In this document: one piece after another, positions 32,862 to 45,702 of the stretch | Position numbering within the stretch: position 1 is the first letter of the stretch | Layout of the letters: every line of letters begins with the position of its first letter | Assembly: GCA_019095985.1 (NCBI GenBank) | Contig: CM032665.1 | Span: 40,825,929 to 40,889,928, forward strand | Direction: 5' to 3' | DNA from: Streblospio benedicti | Taxonomy: Eukaryota > Annelida > Polychaeta > Spionida > Spionidae | DNA length: 64,000 bases | Position numbers and translations under genes: made by a program | The notes under the pieces: generated by a model | Told to the model about the DNA's origin: nothing | Seen by the model: only the letters and a program-made list of their open reading frames with translations | Database searches by the model: none

Positions 32862-33396
32862 AAACCTATGTAATTTGTTGTTAGTGTAATTTGCAAGATA
32901 TTCACTGCTTATAAACCTATACTGTACATACTGTGTAAACCTTTCATGTGTATTGCATGTGAATCACGAAGTACGTTTTTCATCTTGACAATATTGATTA
33001 ACTATAAACTATGGAATTGATTGTGAGTTGCAGCATGATGCAATGTTGAGGTACTACATAAATGCCACGTGTCATGTAATGTTTCAAAGTCATTTCGAGC
33101 CAATCTTCAATCTCCACGTGTCATGTAATGTTTCAAAGTCATTTCGAGCCAATCTTCAATCTTTCATACTGAATGTTATTTCTATTTAAAGTAAACTGGA
33201 TCCTAAAACAGTGAGGTAAAGTTATATTGTATATTTGTGTTTCCATTCCATTTCATTGTGTTCTAAATTGCTCAGATATTATTACTGTTCTGTTTTTATT
33301 GTATCCTATTATATTTGTTGTAGAAACGTAAAGTAAACGGTAAAGGAAAGAAATTAAAAGAGTTCAAACTATTCTTCTTCTTATTCTTCAATTTCA
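32862..33396 (+). repeat. 5' LTR of the Bel/Pao element
   Basis: About 535 nt, nearly identical to 39050-39581. Inside it a ~49-nt unit (ccacgtgtcatgtaatg...) is present twice in tandem, and the same doubling is in the other LTR, so it predates insertion. Confidence 0.9.
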
Positions 33397-36300
33397 ACCA
33401 TACAGTTTCTCACTGGATCAAGTATTTCATTCAATGTAATTCAAAATGCCAAAGGTTAAAGCTAAAGGTAAAAGTAAAGATTGCAGCCGAGAGGGAAGTG
33501 ATGCAGCTAATAGCAATGATGTCAAAGAACTTTGTAGAAAGAAATCAAGAAGCCAAGCTGCCTTCACAAGGCTGGCAAATTCTGTTGAGAGACTTCTAGC
33601 AGACGAAAAATTTACTATTTCAGTGATGACAACGAACTTAGAAGAGCTTGAGGAAAGGTATAAAAAATTTGAATTTGATTGTGAAGCAATATTAGAGGTT
33701 GTAGATGAACATGAGGACCTATTTAAAGATGTTAATGATATTCTGGTAGAAAAATATGAGTTGCTAAATGTTTTGCGTAATGAATTAAGTGTAAAATCCG
33801 GAGAAAATTCAAAGGATATTGAAACATCAAATGATCAGTTTTCAATGATTCAAACTGAAGATCTCATAAAATCCTTTAAAGCTTCAATGACTTTACCAAA
33901 ACCAAATTTCACCAAATATGATGGTAATCCAGCTGAATATTCTAGTTTTATTGCATATTTGGAAACGTATGTAGAGCCAAATGTTGACAATGATAGGCAA
34001 TGCTTGAGTTTTTTAATTGATTCATGTAGTGGCATAGCATACGAGGCAATTTCATTTCTATCACAGTGTAAAAATTCTCAAAAGGCATACAATGAGGCAA
34101 AGACCATTTTAAAAGATTTATTTGGCCGTAAACACTTGATAGTAAGATCTGTAAATTGACGAGTGCTGCAATGGTCCTCAAATCAAAGCAAATGACATTC
34201 AAGCACTTAGAAAATTAGCAATATCTATGAGAAAAGCTGAAATTACTTTAGTAGAAAACAATTCCCATGATGACTTAACAGCCACAGACAGACTCGTTCG
34301 TATTCATCAAAGATTACCAAAACATCTTCAGTACAAATGGAGTGATAAAGTATTTGATATAACTGAGTCACATCGCAAACCATCTCTTGTTGATATGCGT
34401 AAATTAGTTGAGTTCTTTGTTTTTGCACGTGACAATGAGTACAATACTGACATCAAAAGCGACAATGCAAAAGTATCTGCCTCTTCAAGTAAAGGTTCAA
34501 AACCTGTATTTGCAATATCTGAAAAACCAAGTATAAAGTGTTTGATGTGTAATGGTTCTCATTACCTTAATCTTTGCAAAACATTTATAGCAATGTCTGT
34601 TCATGATAGATTAGACTTTGTAAAGGCAAAAAAAGTTATGTTTCAACTGTTTACATGGTAATCACTGTAATTCAAAGTGCAAAAGAAATAGTTTATGTAA
34701 ACAATGTATTAAAAAACATAATGATTTGTTGCATTATGAAACTCCTGTCGCTTGTGAGAAATCAAATGATCCTTCATCCCATGTCGTTCATGAGAAATCC
34801 AGTTCTCCTGGTTCAACTGTATCTGCAGCTGACCGTATTCCAGCTGTAAACAATCCATCCGCCTATTGTGTATCTCAAAATACATGTGCTGGATTATCTT
34901 GTGTTGAAGTGTTAGTTGAAGGTAGGGAGGCGTTTTTCAAATGTAAAGCCATAGTGGACTCTAAAGCTTCAACAAATTTGTGTACTGAAAAACTAGCAAA
35001 CAAGTTAAAATTGTCTTCTGTTCCATTCAAAACTAATTTAAATGTTGCCACTGGTTCGTATTGTGTTGAGGGTCAAAAGATATTGGAAACTAAAGTCTAC
35101 TCACATGATATGAAACAGTCTGCTTGTGTGAAAAATATTTTAACTATTCCGTCCATACCTATATCAATGGATTCTGTGTTTGTTCCAAGTGATCTTAAAG
35201 GTTATGATGAACTGAAAGATGTTCAAATACCCGATTGTGATAGTTCTGATGAAATTGATCTGCTTATCGGTTCTGGTGTTCCTAAAGCATTCTATCAGTA
35301 TGATAGCCGCAAGGTTCAGTCTGGTGAGTTGTATGCTGTCAATCAAACCTTTGGTTGGGAAATTGTAGGTGAAAAACGGATTCGTAATAAACATTCTCAG
35401 TTCAGTGAAAGTATTAATGTAGTAAATTCAGATGAGTGTGTGTTTTTTGTTGGAAGCCCCATTATTGACATTAATCGTGTGTTCAGACATGAATTCATGG
35501 ACTGTAATGTGTTTAGTGACAAATTATGCCCTTCCATTGAAGACAAAGAAGCTGTTCGTCTTGTAGAAGCTTCATTGAAGTTGAAGGATGATCGATTTGA
35601 AGTAGGGATTCCTTGGAAAAAAGACCCAGCAAAACTACCTGAGAGTAAGTATGTAGTTATGAAAAGACTAAATTATTTGAAAAGTAAGATGATGAAAAAT
35701 CCCGAATTGAAAATTGCATATACAAATGAAATAAAAAAGTTTATTGATAGTGGTTTCTTGGAGTTAAATCCATGTCCAACAAATGATACTGAATACTGTC
35801 ATTACATCTCTCATCATCCAGTGTTTCACCCTAGAAAAGGTACTTTACGCATAGTTTGGGATTGTGCTCTTTCTTTGAATGATTACATTTATGAAGGTCC
35901 TGATTTGATGAATTCTTTGGTTGAAGTCTTGATACGTTTTCGTAGGTTTAAGTACGTGGTATGTTCAGACATACAAAAAATGTATTTGAATGTGAAGATT
36001 CCTCCTTGTGATCGTGGAGCGTTGAGAATCTTGTGGTGGCCTGAAGGTGATTTGTTAAGTGAACCCGTAGAGTATCGTGCAACTGTCCATATTTATGGTG
36101 CAAAATCATCTGGATTTGTGGCAAATTATTGTGTCAAATATCTAGGTAAAAACGTGTCTAATGCTGATGTTGCGGATGTGATCTTGCATGATTTTTATGT
36201 TGATGATCAAATATCTTCATTTAAGTCTGAAAATGATGCTGTTGAGTTTGTGAAAGAAGTTCCAAATGTGTTGAAGTCTGGTGGATTTCATTTGACAAAA

Positions 36301-39049
36301 TTTGTTTCCAATTCATGTGCTGTAATGAATTGCGTTCCCAATAATGACCAGGCTAAAACTGTTGATCTGATTCTTGGGGAAGACAAGTATGAACATTCAA
36401 CTTTAGGATTAAAGTGGAATATTCAAGATGATGTTTTAAGCTTTCCATGTTGTATTCCAAATGCAAATGAAGTACCATCTCGTCGATACTTATTGTCACT
36501 TATTGCAAGAGTATATGATCCTCTCGGTGTTGTTTCTCCAGCAACATTGCCAATAAAGATTTTGATGCAAAAGAAAACCTCTTTAGGTTGGGATGATGTT
36601 GATGATGAGATGAAAGATCAATTTGCTGATTTCAAAAGTGTCATGGAACGAATTGCAGCTCTTTCTCTACAAAGGTGCTATAGATCAGATTCAAATGAAA
36701 TGCCTGATATAGTGAATGTATCTCTTCATGGTTTTAGTGACGCAAGTAGTGATGGTTATTCTGCAGTTGTTTACATTCGCCAGGTTGCAATTGATGGGCG
36801 TGTTTCTGTTTCTTATGTGTTGGGCAAATCTAGAGTTGCACCAAAATTCAAAGGACACGTACCCCAGGCAACAATTCCTAAACTTGAGCTTCATGCTGCA
36901 GCGTTGGTTACAAAACTTGTGTCTAAAGTCAAGAACTGTATTGGAATTGAAATTCATGACATTTATTTTTTGGTGTGACAGTCAATCTGTTCTAAGTTGT
37001 ATTCAGTCTGTTACAAGAAGATTTCCTGTTTATTGGTCAAATAGACTTGCTGTTATTCATGAATATTCTGACATCTCACAATGGAATTACGTAGAAAGTA
37101 AACTTAATGCTGCTGATGTTGGTTCTCGAGGTGTTACAGATAGTAATTTTTCTGCACGAATGAGTTTGTGGATGAATGGTCCAAATTTTCTGACTGATAA
37201 CAATTTCATGGAACAAACATCTACATGTATTCCTATCAATCCTGTGCAGGAAGTTCTGATGATTTCAAAAGAATCTGAATTTATAGAATCAAGTTTGCTT
37301 CATAGAATTATTGGCTATTATTCATCTCTTCAAAGATTGCTAAAAATTGTTGCTAGATTGCTGCGTTTCATGTACAGTGTTAAAGGCAAAAAAGAAGAGA
37401 TTACAATTTGCCACATGAAACAAGCTCTTCGTGCTATGATTCGATATTCTCAAAAATCTATGGATATTACTAATTTGAAAAGACTGCATCCATTTACGGA
37501 TGATCTTGGTTTGCTACGTGTTACAACTAGATTTTCTAAGGCAACGCACTTGTTTTTTGATCAAAAGTTTCCAATTGTTTTGCCAAAGGGATTTCATTTA
37601 ACAAACTTGATCATTCAAGATGAACACATAAAATGTGCTCACATGGGTCCAAATCACGTGTTGTCAAATTTAAGAACACAATATTGGATCATTGGTGGAC
37701 GTAAGACCGTCAAAAATGCTCTCGTTCACTGTCGTATTTGCAAAGAAACCAATGCTAGGCCTTTGGAGCAGCAAATGGCTCCTCTTCCAGATGAGAGAAT
37801 CAAACCTTCCTTTCCATTTCAATTTGTGGGACTAGATTACTTTGGTCCATTCTTGTGCAAGGTTCGTCGTCAAAGGATTAAGCGTTATGGTTGTATATTT
37901 GTTTGTCTGGCAACTCGTGCTATTCACCTTGAAATTGTTAATTCTTTGGAATCTTCCGCTTTCATTTGTGCGCTTACAAGGTTTATTGCTCGCAGAGGTG
38001 TCCCAGAGAAGATTTTTAGTGACAATGCAACTAACTTTCGTGGAGCTCAGAGTGAACTTGTAGACGTTATTGTTTCATTGGACAAACCATCAAATCAATT
38101 TGCTTTGGATAGAGGTATTAAGTGGCATTTTCATCCACCTTCTGGTTCTCATCATGGAGGCCATTATGAGCGTTTGATTCGCTCAGTCCGTCGTGTTTTG
38201 ACAGGAATTACAAATGAGCAAGAAATGAGTGAAGATAATCTTTTTTGTGTCAAGCTGAAAAAATCTTAAATGATCGGCCCTTAACCAAGGTTTCCGATGA
38301 TCCCAATGACGAAAGCCCAATTACTCCTAATCATGTGCTTTTGCTTCGCGGAAACTCTTGTATTTCAATGTTCAAGGATGTTAGTAAAAATGAATTTAGA
38401 AAGTACCATCGCCAAGCAGAATATTTTGCAAATTTATTTTGGTCTCGTTGGATTAAGGAGTATGTTCCTTTGCTTCAAACAAGACAAAAATGGTTTAATC
38501 CTCAAAGAAATTTGAAAGTTAATGATATTGTTCTCATGTGCGGTGAAGGTTTTGCTCGTGGTCACTGGCCCCTTGCTCGCGTTATTGAGGTGTATCCTGA
38601 TTCAGATGGTTTAGTCAGGAAGGTCTTACTTAAGACTGAAAATGGTCTCAAAATTCGTCCAATATCCAAGCTAGCTTTGTTAGAAGGTGAAGACTAAGAC
38701 AAATTTAAATTTAAAACTATAAAAGTGAAATTACCTCTGTTAACATGCATTATTTGTTTAATTATGTATTTGTTGAAATGTACACACACACAAAATAATT
38801 TTGTTCATGTAGTCATTTTTAATGAGTTGTGTTCATGTTCAAGCTTTACTTACTATGTATGTTATCCTATGCAAGTGCTGTATAATTTTACTGTGTAACA
38901 TTGTATTTCTTGACTGATATGCTTACCTTGTAAAATATATGTTGTTTATTAATTACTTATGTGTTGATATTAGCAAGTGTAATTGTATTTGATGTTGATT
39001 TAGGTTTGCTAAGTTATCTTCGCAGGTTCTCGATGGTGGGAGTGTATGC

Positions 39050-39581
39050 AAACCTATGTAATTTGTTAGTGTAATTTGCAAGATATTCACTGCTTATAAA
39101 CCTATACTGTACATACTGTGTAAACCTTTCATGTGTATTGCATGTGAATCACGAAGTACGTTTTTCATCTTGACAATATTGATTAACTATAAACTATGGA
39201 ATTGATTGTGAGTTGCAGCATGATGCAATGTTGAGGTACTACATAAATGCCACGTGTCATGTAATGTTTCAAAGTCATTTCGAGCCAATCTTCAATCTCC
39301 ACGTGTCATGTAATGTTTCAAAGTCATTTCGAGCCAATCTTCAATCTTTCATACTGAATGTTATTTCTATTTAAAGTAAACTGGATCCTAAAACAGTGAG
39401 GTAAAGTTATATTGTATATTTGTGTTTCCATTCCATTTCATTGTGTTCTAAATTGCTCAGATATTATTACTGTTCTGTTTTTATTGTATCCTATTATATT
39501 TGTTGTAGAAACGTAAAGTAAACGGTAAAGGAAAGAAATTAAAAGAGTTCAAACTATTCTTCTTCTTATTCTTCAATTTCA
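39050..39581 (+). repeat. 3' LTR of the Bel/Pao element
   Basis: About 532 nt and near-identical to the 5' LTR; a purine-rich stretch (gatggtggga) precedes it, as expected for a polypurine tract. Confidence 0.9.
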
Positions 39582-40165
39582 TGTGTCTTTGAAGGGTTAA
39601 ACTCAGAGACGTATTTACTATGATTAGGCAATGAATAATTGTAACAATGACAGCCGTTGCATTTAATCGCGTTGTAGCTCAACAACAACACCAGGAGGAG
39701 GAGAGAAGAGAGAATAATACAAGAGACTGTAGAAGATGAAGATGAAGCTTGAGAAGGTGGCCTTGAAGATGTTCAAGTTGATGCTCACCAGCAGAGACGA
39801 CCATACACACAGTCTAGATTGTGGGTACGGCCCTAGCTAGGTCCGTCATGCTGCTGTTTTTAAGAGAAACACGTGTTGAAAGACCAAAGCCGATGGTATT
39901 TCACGGTTTAATGGCCACGAAGCCGCTATTTCTGGTAGCCGATCATCACACCTCTTCAGAATGCTTCGTCTGTCTCGGCCCTTTCCCATCACCTACAACG
40001 TCTCTGACGGCTTGTACGGCTCAGTGACTATGACAAGCTTCGTCTTTGGACAGTTACGTAATAAATATTGACACAAATCCGCCGATCCACCCCGAAATGA
40101 CAGATTGGGCGTGTTTTGGAGGATCTGGAGCTAGGATCGGCCATGTGAAATGGGAGCCTTACACT
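39582..40165. repeat. inverted copy of unit B (B')
   Basis: Reverse complement of 31677-32260. It ends at ccatgtgaaatggg, the shared terminus of units A and B. It abuts the 3' LTR directly. Confidence 0.7.
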
Positions 40166-43100
40166 TGGGCTGGTCTAGAGGCTTTGGGATGATGTATCAT
40201 CGAGCGGTCCCAACCATAAGTGTTTTTACTTCTGTTACGATCGGCCGGCATGTAAGTGTCCAAACAGCGCTGCAATCTGTACCATCTACTTGTTTTTCTG
40301 GATCGTCTGGAGGACATTTGCAGCATGAAGAGCACTTGTAGACTCTGTAGCTCTGACGGCTTGCAACACGGGCAAATTTGGCTTGGTTCGAGATGCTTCG
40401 TCTTCAGGTTATTTAGTAATAGATAAGGGTTCATTTCAGCCAATTCAACCCAAAAAGACAAATCTGGTCTCTTGCAGCAGATGGGGCCACAGGCCCTCAT
40501 GTGAAAAGGTAGAGAGAGGGTAGGGTAATACATGCACGAACAAAATTGTTAATTGAAACGATGATGTACACCTCACATTGGGCACAGTCCTGTCTCACTA
40601 ACGGTCTTTACTACCAATGATAACCACATCCTTGTGAGACCCACTTTTCTGTTACATATACTATTGATTTTTTCATACATTATTTTGATACACGATGCCC
40701 AATTTTAAAGTGCATTTTATAGCAGAGATTTACCTGCTCGACAGTGCGGGTCGTAACAGGAAGGGATGCCGGTGGTGGTCTCCATGGTATCATGTCGTAA
40801 ACGTTTCAGGGACCCATCTAAACAATATAAACCAGCAGGATATTAGTTTCGACAAGAGTGTACTACTTTATTTACAAATTATCAATGGGGTTGTGCTCCG
40901 AATGAGTTACCTTGTAGCGATATTATTGCCAATGAGTAAAGTGATGCTCGACACTGTACATGGGCGATTGCACTAAACTAAATCTATTCAAACACATGCA
41001 CGGGGCAAGTAAGGCAAACAAGACAACACTCATCCCCACCAAATCCTCGGATCATTAAGAGTCCAATCTAATGATAACTGGGTGAATTTTACACAGCCCA
41101 CGGGGTGGTATATGTTCAAATAATCATCTTATAATGACTTACCTCCTGCGTGAAAATACTTCAGGGGAGATTTATTCACAGTTAAGTAGTTTAGCAATAC
41201 ACTTACACACATATAAACTGAACAAAACCAAATGAATTGGCGCAGACGTGCGTGATTGTTTACCACCATTATTTCGAAATTTATGTACAGTTCACAAATG
41301 CAACGCGACCTTTAGTCTTTGACAAAGAGAGTTGCAATATTATAATCCATTTGTTTGTTATCCAATCCAATATCTTCAGCAAATAAGGAGTTCACCAATT
41401 CACGGTCTGTACCGCACTTGCAGGTGTGCGCTTTAATCAGTCACTTTGGAAATCGTCTGTCCATTTTATTGAGTAGGGCTTGAGTCAGCCATTGCTTCAA
41501 AAATGAACCTTGAAAATACTTGCTTACTGATTATAATGAATGGGCAATAGTTAGACATAACAGGCCTATATCAACACAAAACATGGTAATGAGTTATACA
41601 TGTATCATGAACTATGACTATTCGACTGTAATAGAGCCAAATGACGAAAAAAGAGAGTTAACAATAGGATTATTAGAAATCAGTTATATTGTAAAATGGA
41701 TTTTTAATTAACATAGAAATACTAAAATTAATGCATATCCATCGTGTTTTATAGAAGATTCTAAACAAAACTTACAGATAAACACTTGATTGGTATTTGC
41801 CATACTGCCGTGTATGGCATGTGTTGACAACACATCTCATCTTTCTGCTATCAGATCTAAGTCACCGCTTGTACGGGGGGTGTCCGAACTATGCTTACTA
41901 GACTGTATTAATATTTCAATATGCATGTCTCTCATTGTACCATCCTTTCATAAGCTATGGTAATCTGAACGAGACCATGTCCAATCTGTCATATCTATCG
42001 TAATTGATTGAAAGATGTATAACAATAATCAAGATCTGATAGCAACGTTTTGGGTTTGCCTAAAAAACATTTCCACAAGGCACAGGATAATGAGTTGATG
42101 TGTTGATTTGAAGAGTAATATGCACCGCACTATGGATAAGTGTACATGTATCTAGATCTATTTAGGGACGATTTACGGTGTCATTTAGAATTATATTTTT
42201 TATTTACGGTATCATTTAAAATTTCCTTTATTTATTACTATTTAAATAACAGATAATAATCATTAACAGTTTCAAACCCATTGATCAACATTAAGTAACA
42301 CAGTAGAGTCACTGCAGTGATATACATGTATGATAAAAGCAAATAAATCTTTCATAAATTGCAAAACCCACTTTAGTTATAAAGTGCCCAAAATCAAATC
42401 ACTTCGGTGTCGCCTCACCTCATAGTTGTGTAAAGTTTGAACGAAATCTTCAGCTGCTGAAGCGACGCAATAAGAACAGACCATCATGTTGCTGTAGCAA
42501 TATCCATGACTGAGGAATTCATGATTTTATGTGTATATGTAGGCCTATATTAAAATAATTGCGGGAGTCACCATTTTGGGACATTGACCCGCCATTAACA
42601 TAGCCCCATGTTTGGTTTAGTCTCAATCAACCATATAAATACCCCGTAGTGGCGTGGGACCAAATACGTATCCATTGCGATATAGATCCTGGTTAGATAG
42701 CAAAACATTATTAGCTAATAAATCCAATAAAATAATTATATATGATTTATTTGTTTTAATATCTTGTAAAATATAGTCTAAGATTATTAGTCCACTATAT
42801 ATTAGGAGTCACTTTGGTGTAGGTGACCTGCCGTGGCAGGAAAAATGTTCTTTGTTTTTGCTTAAATGGTTATAGTTATGCCCAATAAAGTAACTAACAT
42901 CATTTATCTATTATGATGGTTGTTTGTGTATGTGTGTACGTGCGTGTGTGTGTGTTTGTGTGAGTGTGTCGTGTCTGTGTAAAAGATATAATATTTATCT
43001 TTTTGCATTTCTTAATTATGCTTTATTCTCTTGTTACAGTCAAATAAAGTGATTTATTAAAAAAAATCTAATTGACATGTAAATGAATTAGCACGAAAGT

Positions 43101-43221
43101 TGCTGCTTTAGGTGAGAGGATCACATCAAAACTAAGAAGTATACAAACAATCGTGACATTATTTATTTTGATCAACAGTTTCCTTAAATATTATCTTTTT
43201 GTGCACCATGATATGTTTCAG
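40166..43221. other. spacer, no firm gene
   Basis: 40166-40510 looks like more decayed repeat related to the nest (ends ctcatgtgaaaagg). On minus, 40738-40790 reads METTTGIPSCYDPHCRA then donor gtaaat, a possible first coding exon without a partner. A GT-rich microsatellite lies at 42928-42972. Upstream exons of the IgGFc-binding-like gene must lie here or further left but were not found. Confidence 0.4.
42928..42972. repeat. (GT)n-rich microsatellite
   Basis: tgtgtatgtgtgtacgtgcg and on through tgtgtgagtgtgtcg, imperfect dinucleotide run. Confidence 0.7.
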
Positions 43222-43347
43222 AAAGTACACTGACCAGCACAACGCTAAACACAGTTACCACACACCTAGGACCTACCACAGCTGCCCCTCCCGCAACAAC
43301 AGAAAATAATCCTACCACGGTTGTAGCTCCCGCGACTACAGAAAATG
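43222..43347 (+). CDS. Thr/Pro-rich (mucin-like) exon
   Basis: Acceptor gatatgtttcag, donor gtagga. Encodes STLTSTTLNTVTTHLG then two 12-13-residue units, PTTAAPPATTENN and PTTVVAPATTEN, that come from a ~38-nt tandem repeat in the DNA. It is rich in Thr and Pro and lacks Cys. Confidence 0.65.
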
Positions 43348-45702
43348 GTAGGATATGAATGCGGAATTAGCTTTTACAAACTAAATGGTCAGCAAATGTC
43401 AGCATCACGTTGTGTCTGTTTAAACAGCACATAGTCCATGCAATAAATATATATATGTCTTTAGATGGTCATGATAACTATGACGCTTTGAAAACAAAAG
43501 GCCCGGTATTACTATGATCTGATATTTTATACAGAATTTAATAGCTATCTTTGGGAAACAAAATAATATCTGTCATGATGGCGAGACTTTCCTTGTGTCC
43601 ATGGTGGCTGCGATCACATGACAGCAGTGACAAGTAACCGGGGGGGCAGGTCGTAGCCGGTATCGCGGTTCATCTCTGGGCGTTGTATGAGGATCACTAC
43701 AGATTCCCTGATCCTTTTACGCAGTTAAACATCCTCTCTGGCCACAATCTCAAAGTCCGTTTAGCTGATGGCGTGGCCCGTATCACGGATGTGTTCTCTT
43801 ACGGCCGTAAGAACTCTCTTAGGGTCTAAGTGCTTCTTTATAGGAGTGTTCAGAGTCTGTCAGCTTTCACCAACATAAGTGTATTTACAACTGGGGCACC
43901 GGACTATGCTGGACGTATATATTGCCGCAGTTAAAGTCATCCGGTGGCTTATATTTAGGAGAAGGCAGCATAGACATAATGGTGTTAAAGGGTTTGTGGA
44001 AGGTACTGTGTTCACAAAAACGTCAGTTAGTTTTTCGGACATACTTGCAGGATGCAGACTGGGGTTTTCACACTGACATCTTTGTTTGCGTCTTTAGACA
44101 ACCCATTGTCTCTAGGTTTAGGTAGTTTAATTACCCAGGGTTTATACCCATTGTCATTTAACACGGTCTTAACGTGCTCACACTCCCTAACCTGATCTTC
44201 AGGCGTGGTAGCTAAATTGCACCCAATTTACCGGAGTCACAGCTGCAATGTGATCACCACCACGATGTTAGTCCCGTGGCAATCTAAGGATTGCCATTCG
44301 GCCCGATGAAGTTGTTGTGACAAAAACGAAATTCTCGCCAACATGACAGGTATTGTGGTTCCTAAAAGTAGATATTACCTTTTGTATAAAATCTCGAATG
44401 AAGGAGCCCAGGACGCTACAAGTATACATGCCTGTGTCATATTATTATCATATTGATAGAATGATTTAGAAGCTTTTTGACGTAAACAGATCATGCAAAA
44501 TTAATGTATTGTATAACTTTATGCCTTTAGGGTTGGTAGGTAGATACCTCTACACATTCGGCTGCCCACCTATCACTAACCAATTTTGGTCCGACTGCTA
44601 TATCACCCTGAGCTCTGGTAACTCCACAGCCAGAGTACAGATCTCCATGGCATATGGTACTGAGTCCATCACCCTCCAACCAGGAGATCCGTACAGCCAG
44701 TTGATGGACCAAGAATTCGAGACGGAGACTGGAGTGGAAACTAAGGGAGTCATTGTTACAACTGACATGGAAGTCTATTTGTACTGTAAGGTAATTGCGG
44801 GTTTTGAAATTGACAGTACACAGATACATCCTCTTCTTGACAACAGTGACCGGTATTCATATTACCTGGTATCCTTCAACGACCCAATAACATCTTGTAG
44901 CTGGCTTACCCACAACCAATTTTACACTATTGCTGCAGCAGAAAACAACACCCTGTTGGAGATCTATCACGGAGATGAGTTACTGCATAATGTCACCTTG
45001 GACCAATACCTGACCTTCACCAATGGCCCCCCACCGATATTTGGCTTTGACATGACGGGAATGAAAGTGGAATCTAACAAACCTGTATCCGTGATATGTG
45101 GGTCTCTATGTTCCTGGAAAGATGAGATTGGTGGATCCATCACGTCTATACAGCCGCTAGCGTATGGACAGTTTGTAGCACCTCACCTGAGAAACATTGA
45201 GAAAACAGGCTATACGCTGAAGGTGATTGGCCACGAAGACAGCACCCGTATCAGGGTGAATGCTGAAGATTTCACTGTCAATGAAGGAGACTTTGTACAA
45301 GTAGATCTGCCAGGCAGGACTATGATGCCGGTTATTTCCTGCGATCCGCCCTGCTCAGCATACATGGCGACCAAGGGGGACCAATCCAGTATTAAGGATG
45401 CACAAGTCTCATTACTGAGCATCATCCCTACTGCCGCCATGTACACGGCTGTGTACTTCACCACCCCGGACGCAGGCTATTACTACGTTAGCATCACAGC
45501 CGAGAGTGAAGGGCCCTACGATGACATCCTACTGGATGGAAAGAACCTTGCCAGCCAGACATGGACGGTCTTTAGCAATTACTCCTCCACATGGTTCGAG
45601 ATCTCGAAAGGCCCCCACTGGCTGACAACATCAGGCAGAAACGTCACGGTGTACGTTTATGGACATGATCATTACGGATATGGCCATAGTGTATGGTCGT
45701 GA
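43222..45702 (+). CDS. IgGFc-binding-protein-like gene, last two exons (5' end not found)
   Basis: Exon 43222-43347 (phase 1 in, phase 1 out) joins exon 44531-45702 in frame. The first encodes a 41-residue Thr/Pro/Ala stretch with two PTT...PATTEN units, a mucin-like O-glycosylation linker. The second encodes 389 residues of an IgGFc-binding-protein N-terminal-type domain, with marks such as GSITSIQPLAYGQFVAP, the SVICGSLCSW segment and the DDILLDGKNL segment, and ends in TGA. Proteins with this domain are secreted or surface mucus-associated proteins; the ligand is unknown here. A signal peptide and earlier exons should lie upstream. The domain call is from recognition of family motifs, with good confidence. 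Confidence 0.75.
43615..44260 (-). mobile_element. Penelope-like (GIY-YIG) retroelement relic
   Basis: On minus, short frames read CPSCKYTYVGES, AVREHIRDTGHA and PEMNRDTGYDLPP. In order these match the GIY-YIG endonuclease tail of Penelope-like or related retroelements. Upstream frames read CEHVKTVLNDNGYKPWVIK and KLPKPRDNG, from the pol end. The frames are broken and there are stops between them, so it is a dead fragment. It lies in the intron between the two exons of the IgGFc-binding-like gene. Confidence 0.65.
44531..45702 (+). CDS. IgGFc-binding-type domain exon
   Basis: Acceptor tttatgcctttag; codon phase matches the previous exon (G|GG). It encodes GLVGRYLYTFGCPP at the start and ends HDHYGYGHSVWS-stop. 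Several N-glycosylation sequons (NST, NNT, NVT, NYS) fit an extracellular protein. Cys pairs (SCSW, CGSLC, CDPPC) are as expected for the family. Confidence 0.8.

Larger units (their letters stand above)
32862..39581 (+). mobile_element. Bel/Pao-type LTR retrotransposon, young but broken
   Basis: Two near-identical LTRs flank gag and pol remains. The gag part is 33446-34661 and includes a zinc-knuckle-like CLMC...H...C segment. The pol part is 34726-38697, in the order aspartic protease region, reverse transcriptase (YVDD box), Pao-type RNase H region, zinc-binding HHCC and DDE integrase core, and a C-terminal domain typical of Bel/Pao. It is a fossil: the coding region is interrupted, by eye about three or four times. 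The close match of the LTRs points to recent insertion. No target-site duplication was found and the flanks do not match each other, which suggests later rearrangement. Confidence 0.9.

Noticed and set aside
41520-41711. 63-residue plus-strand open frame
   Set aside because: Codon use and composition match the spacer, and nothing joins to it.
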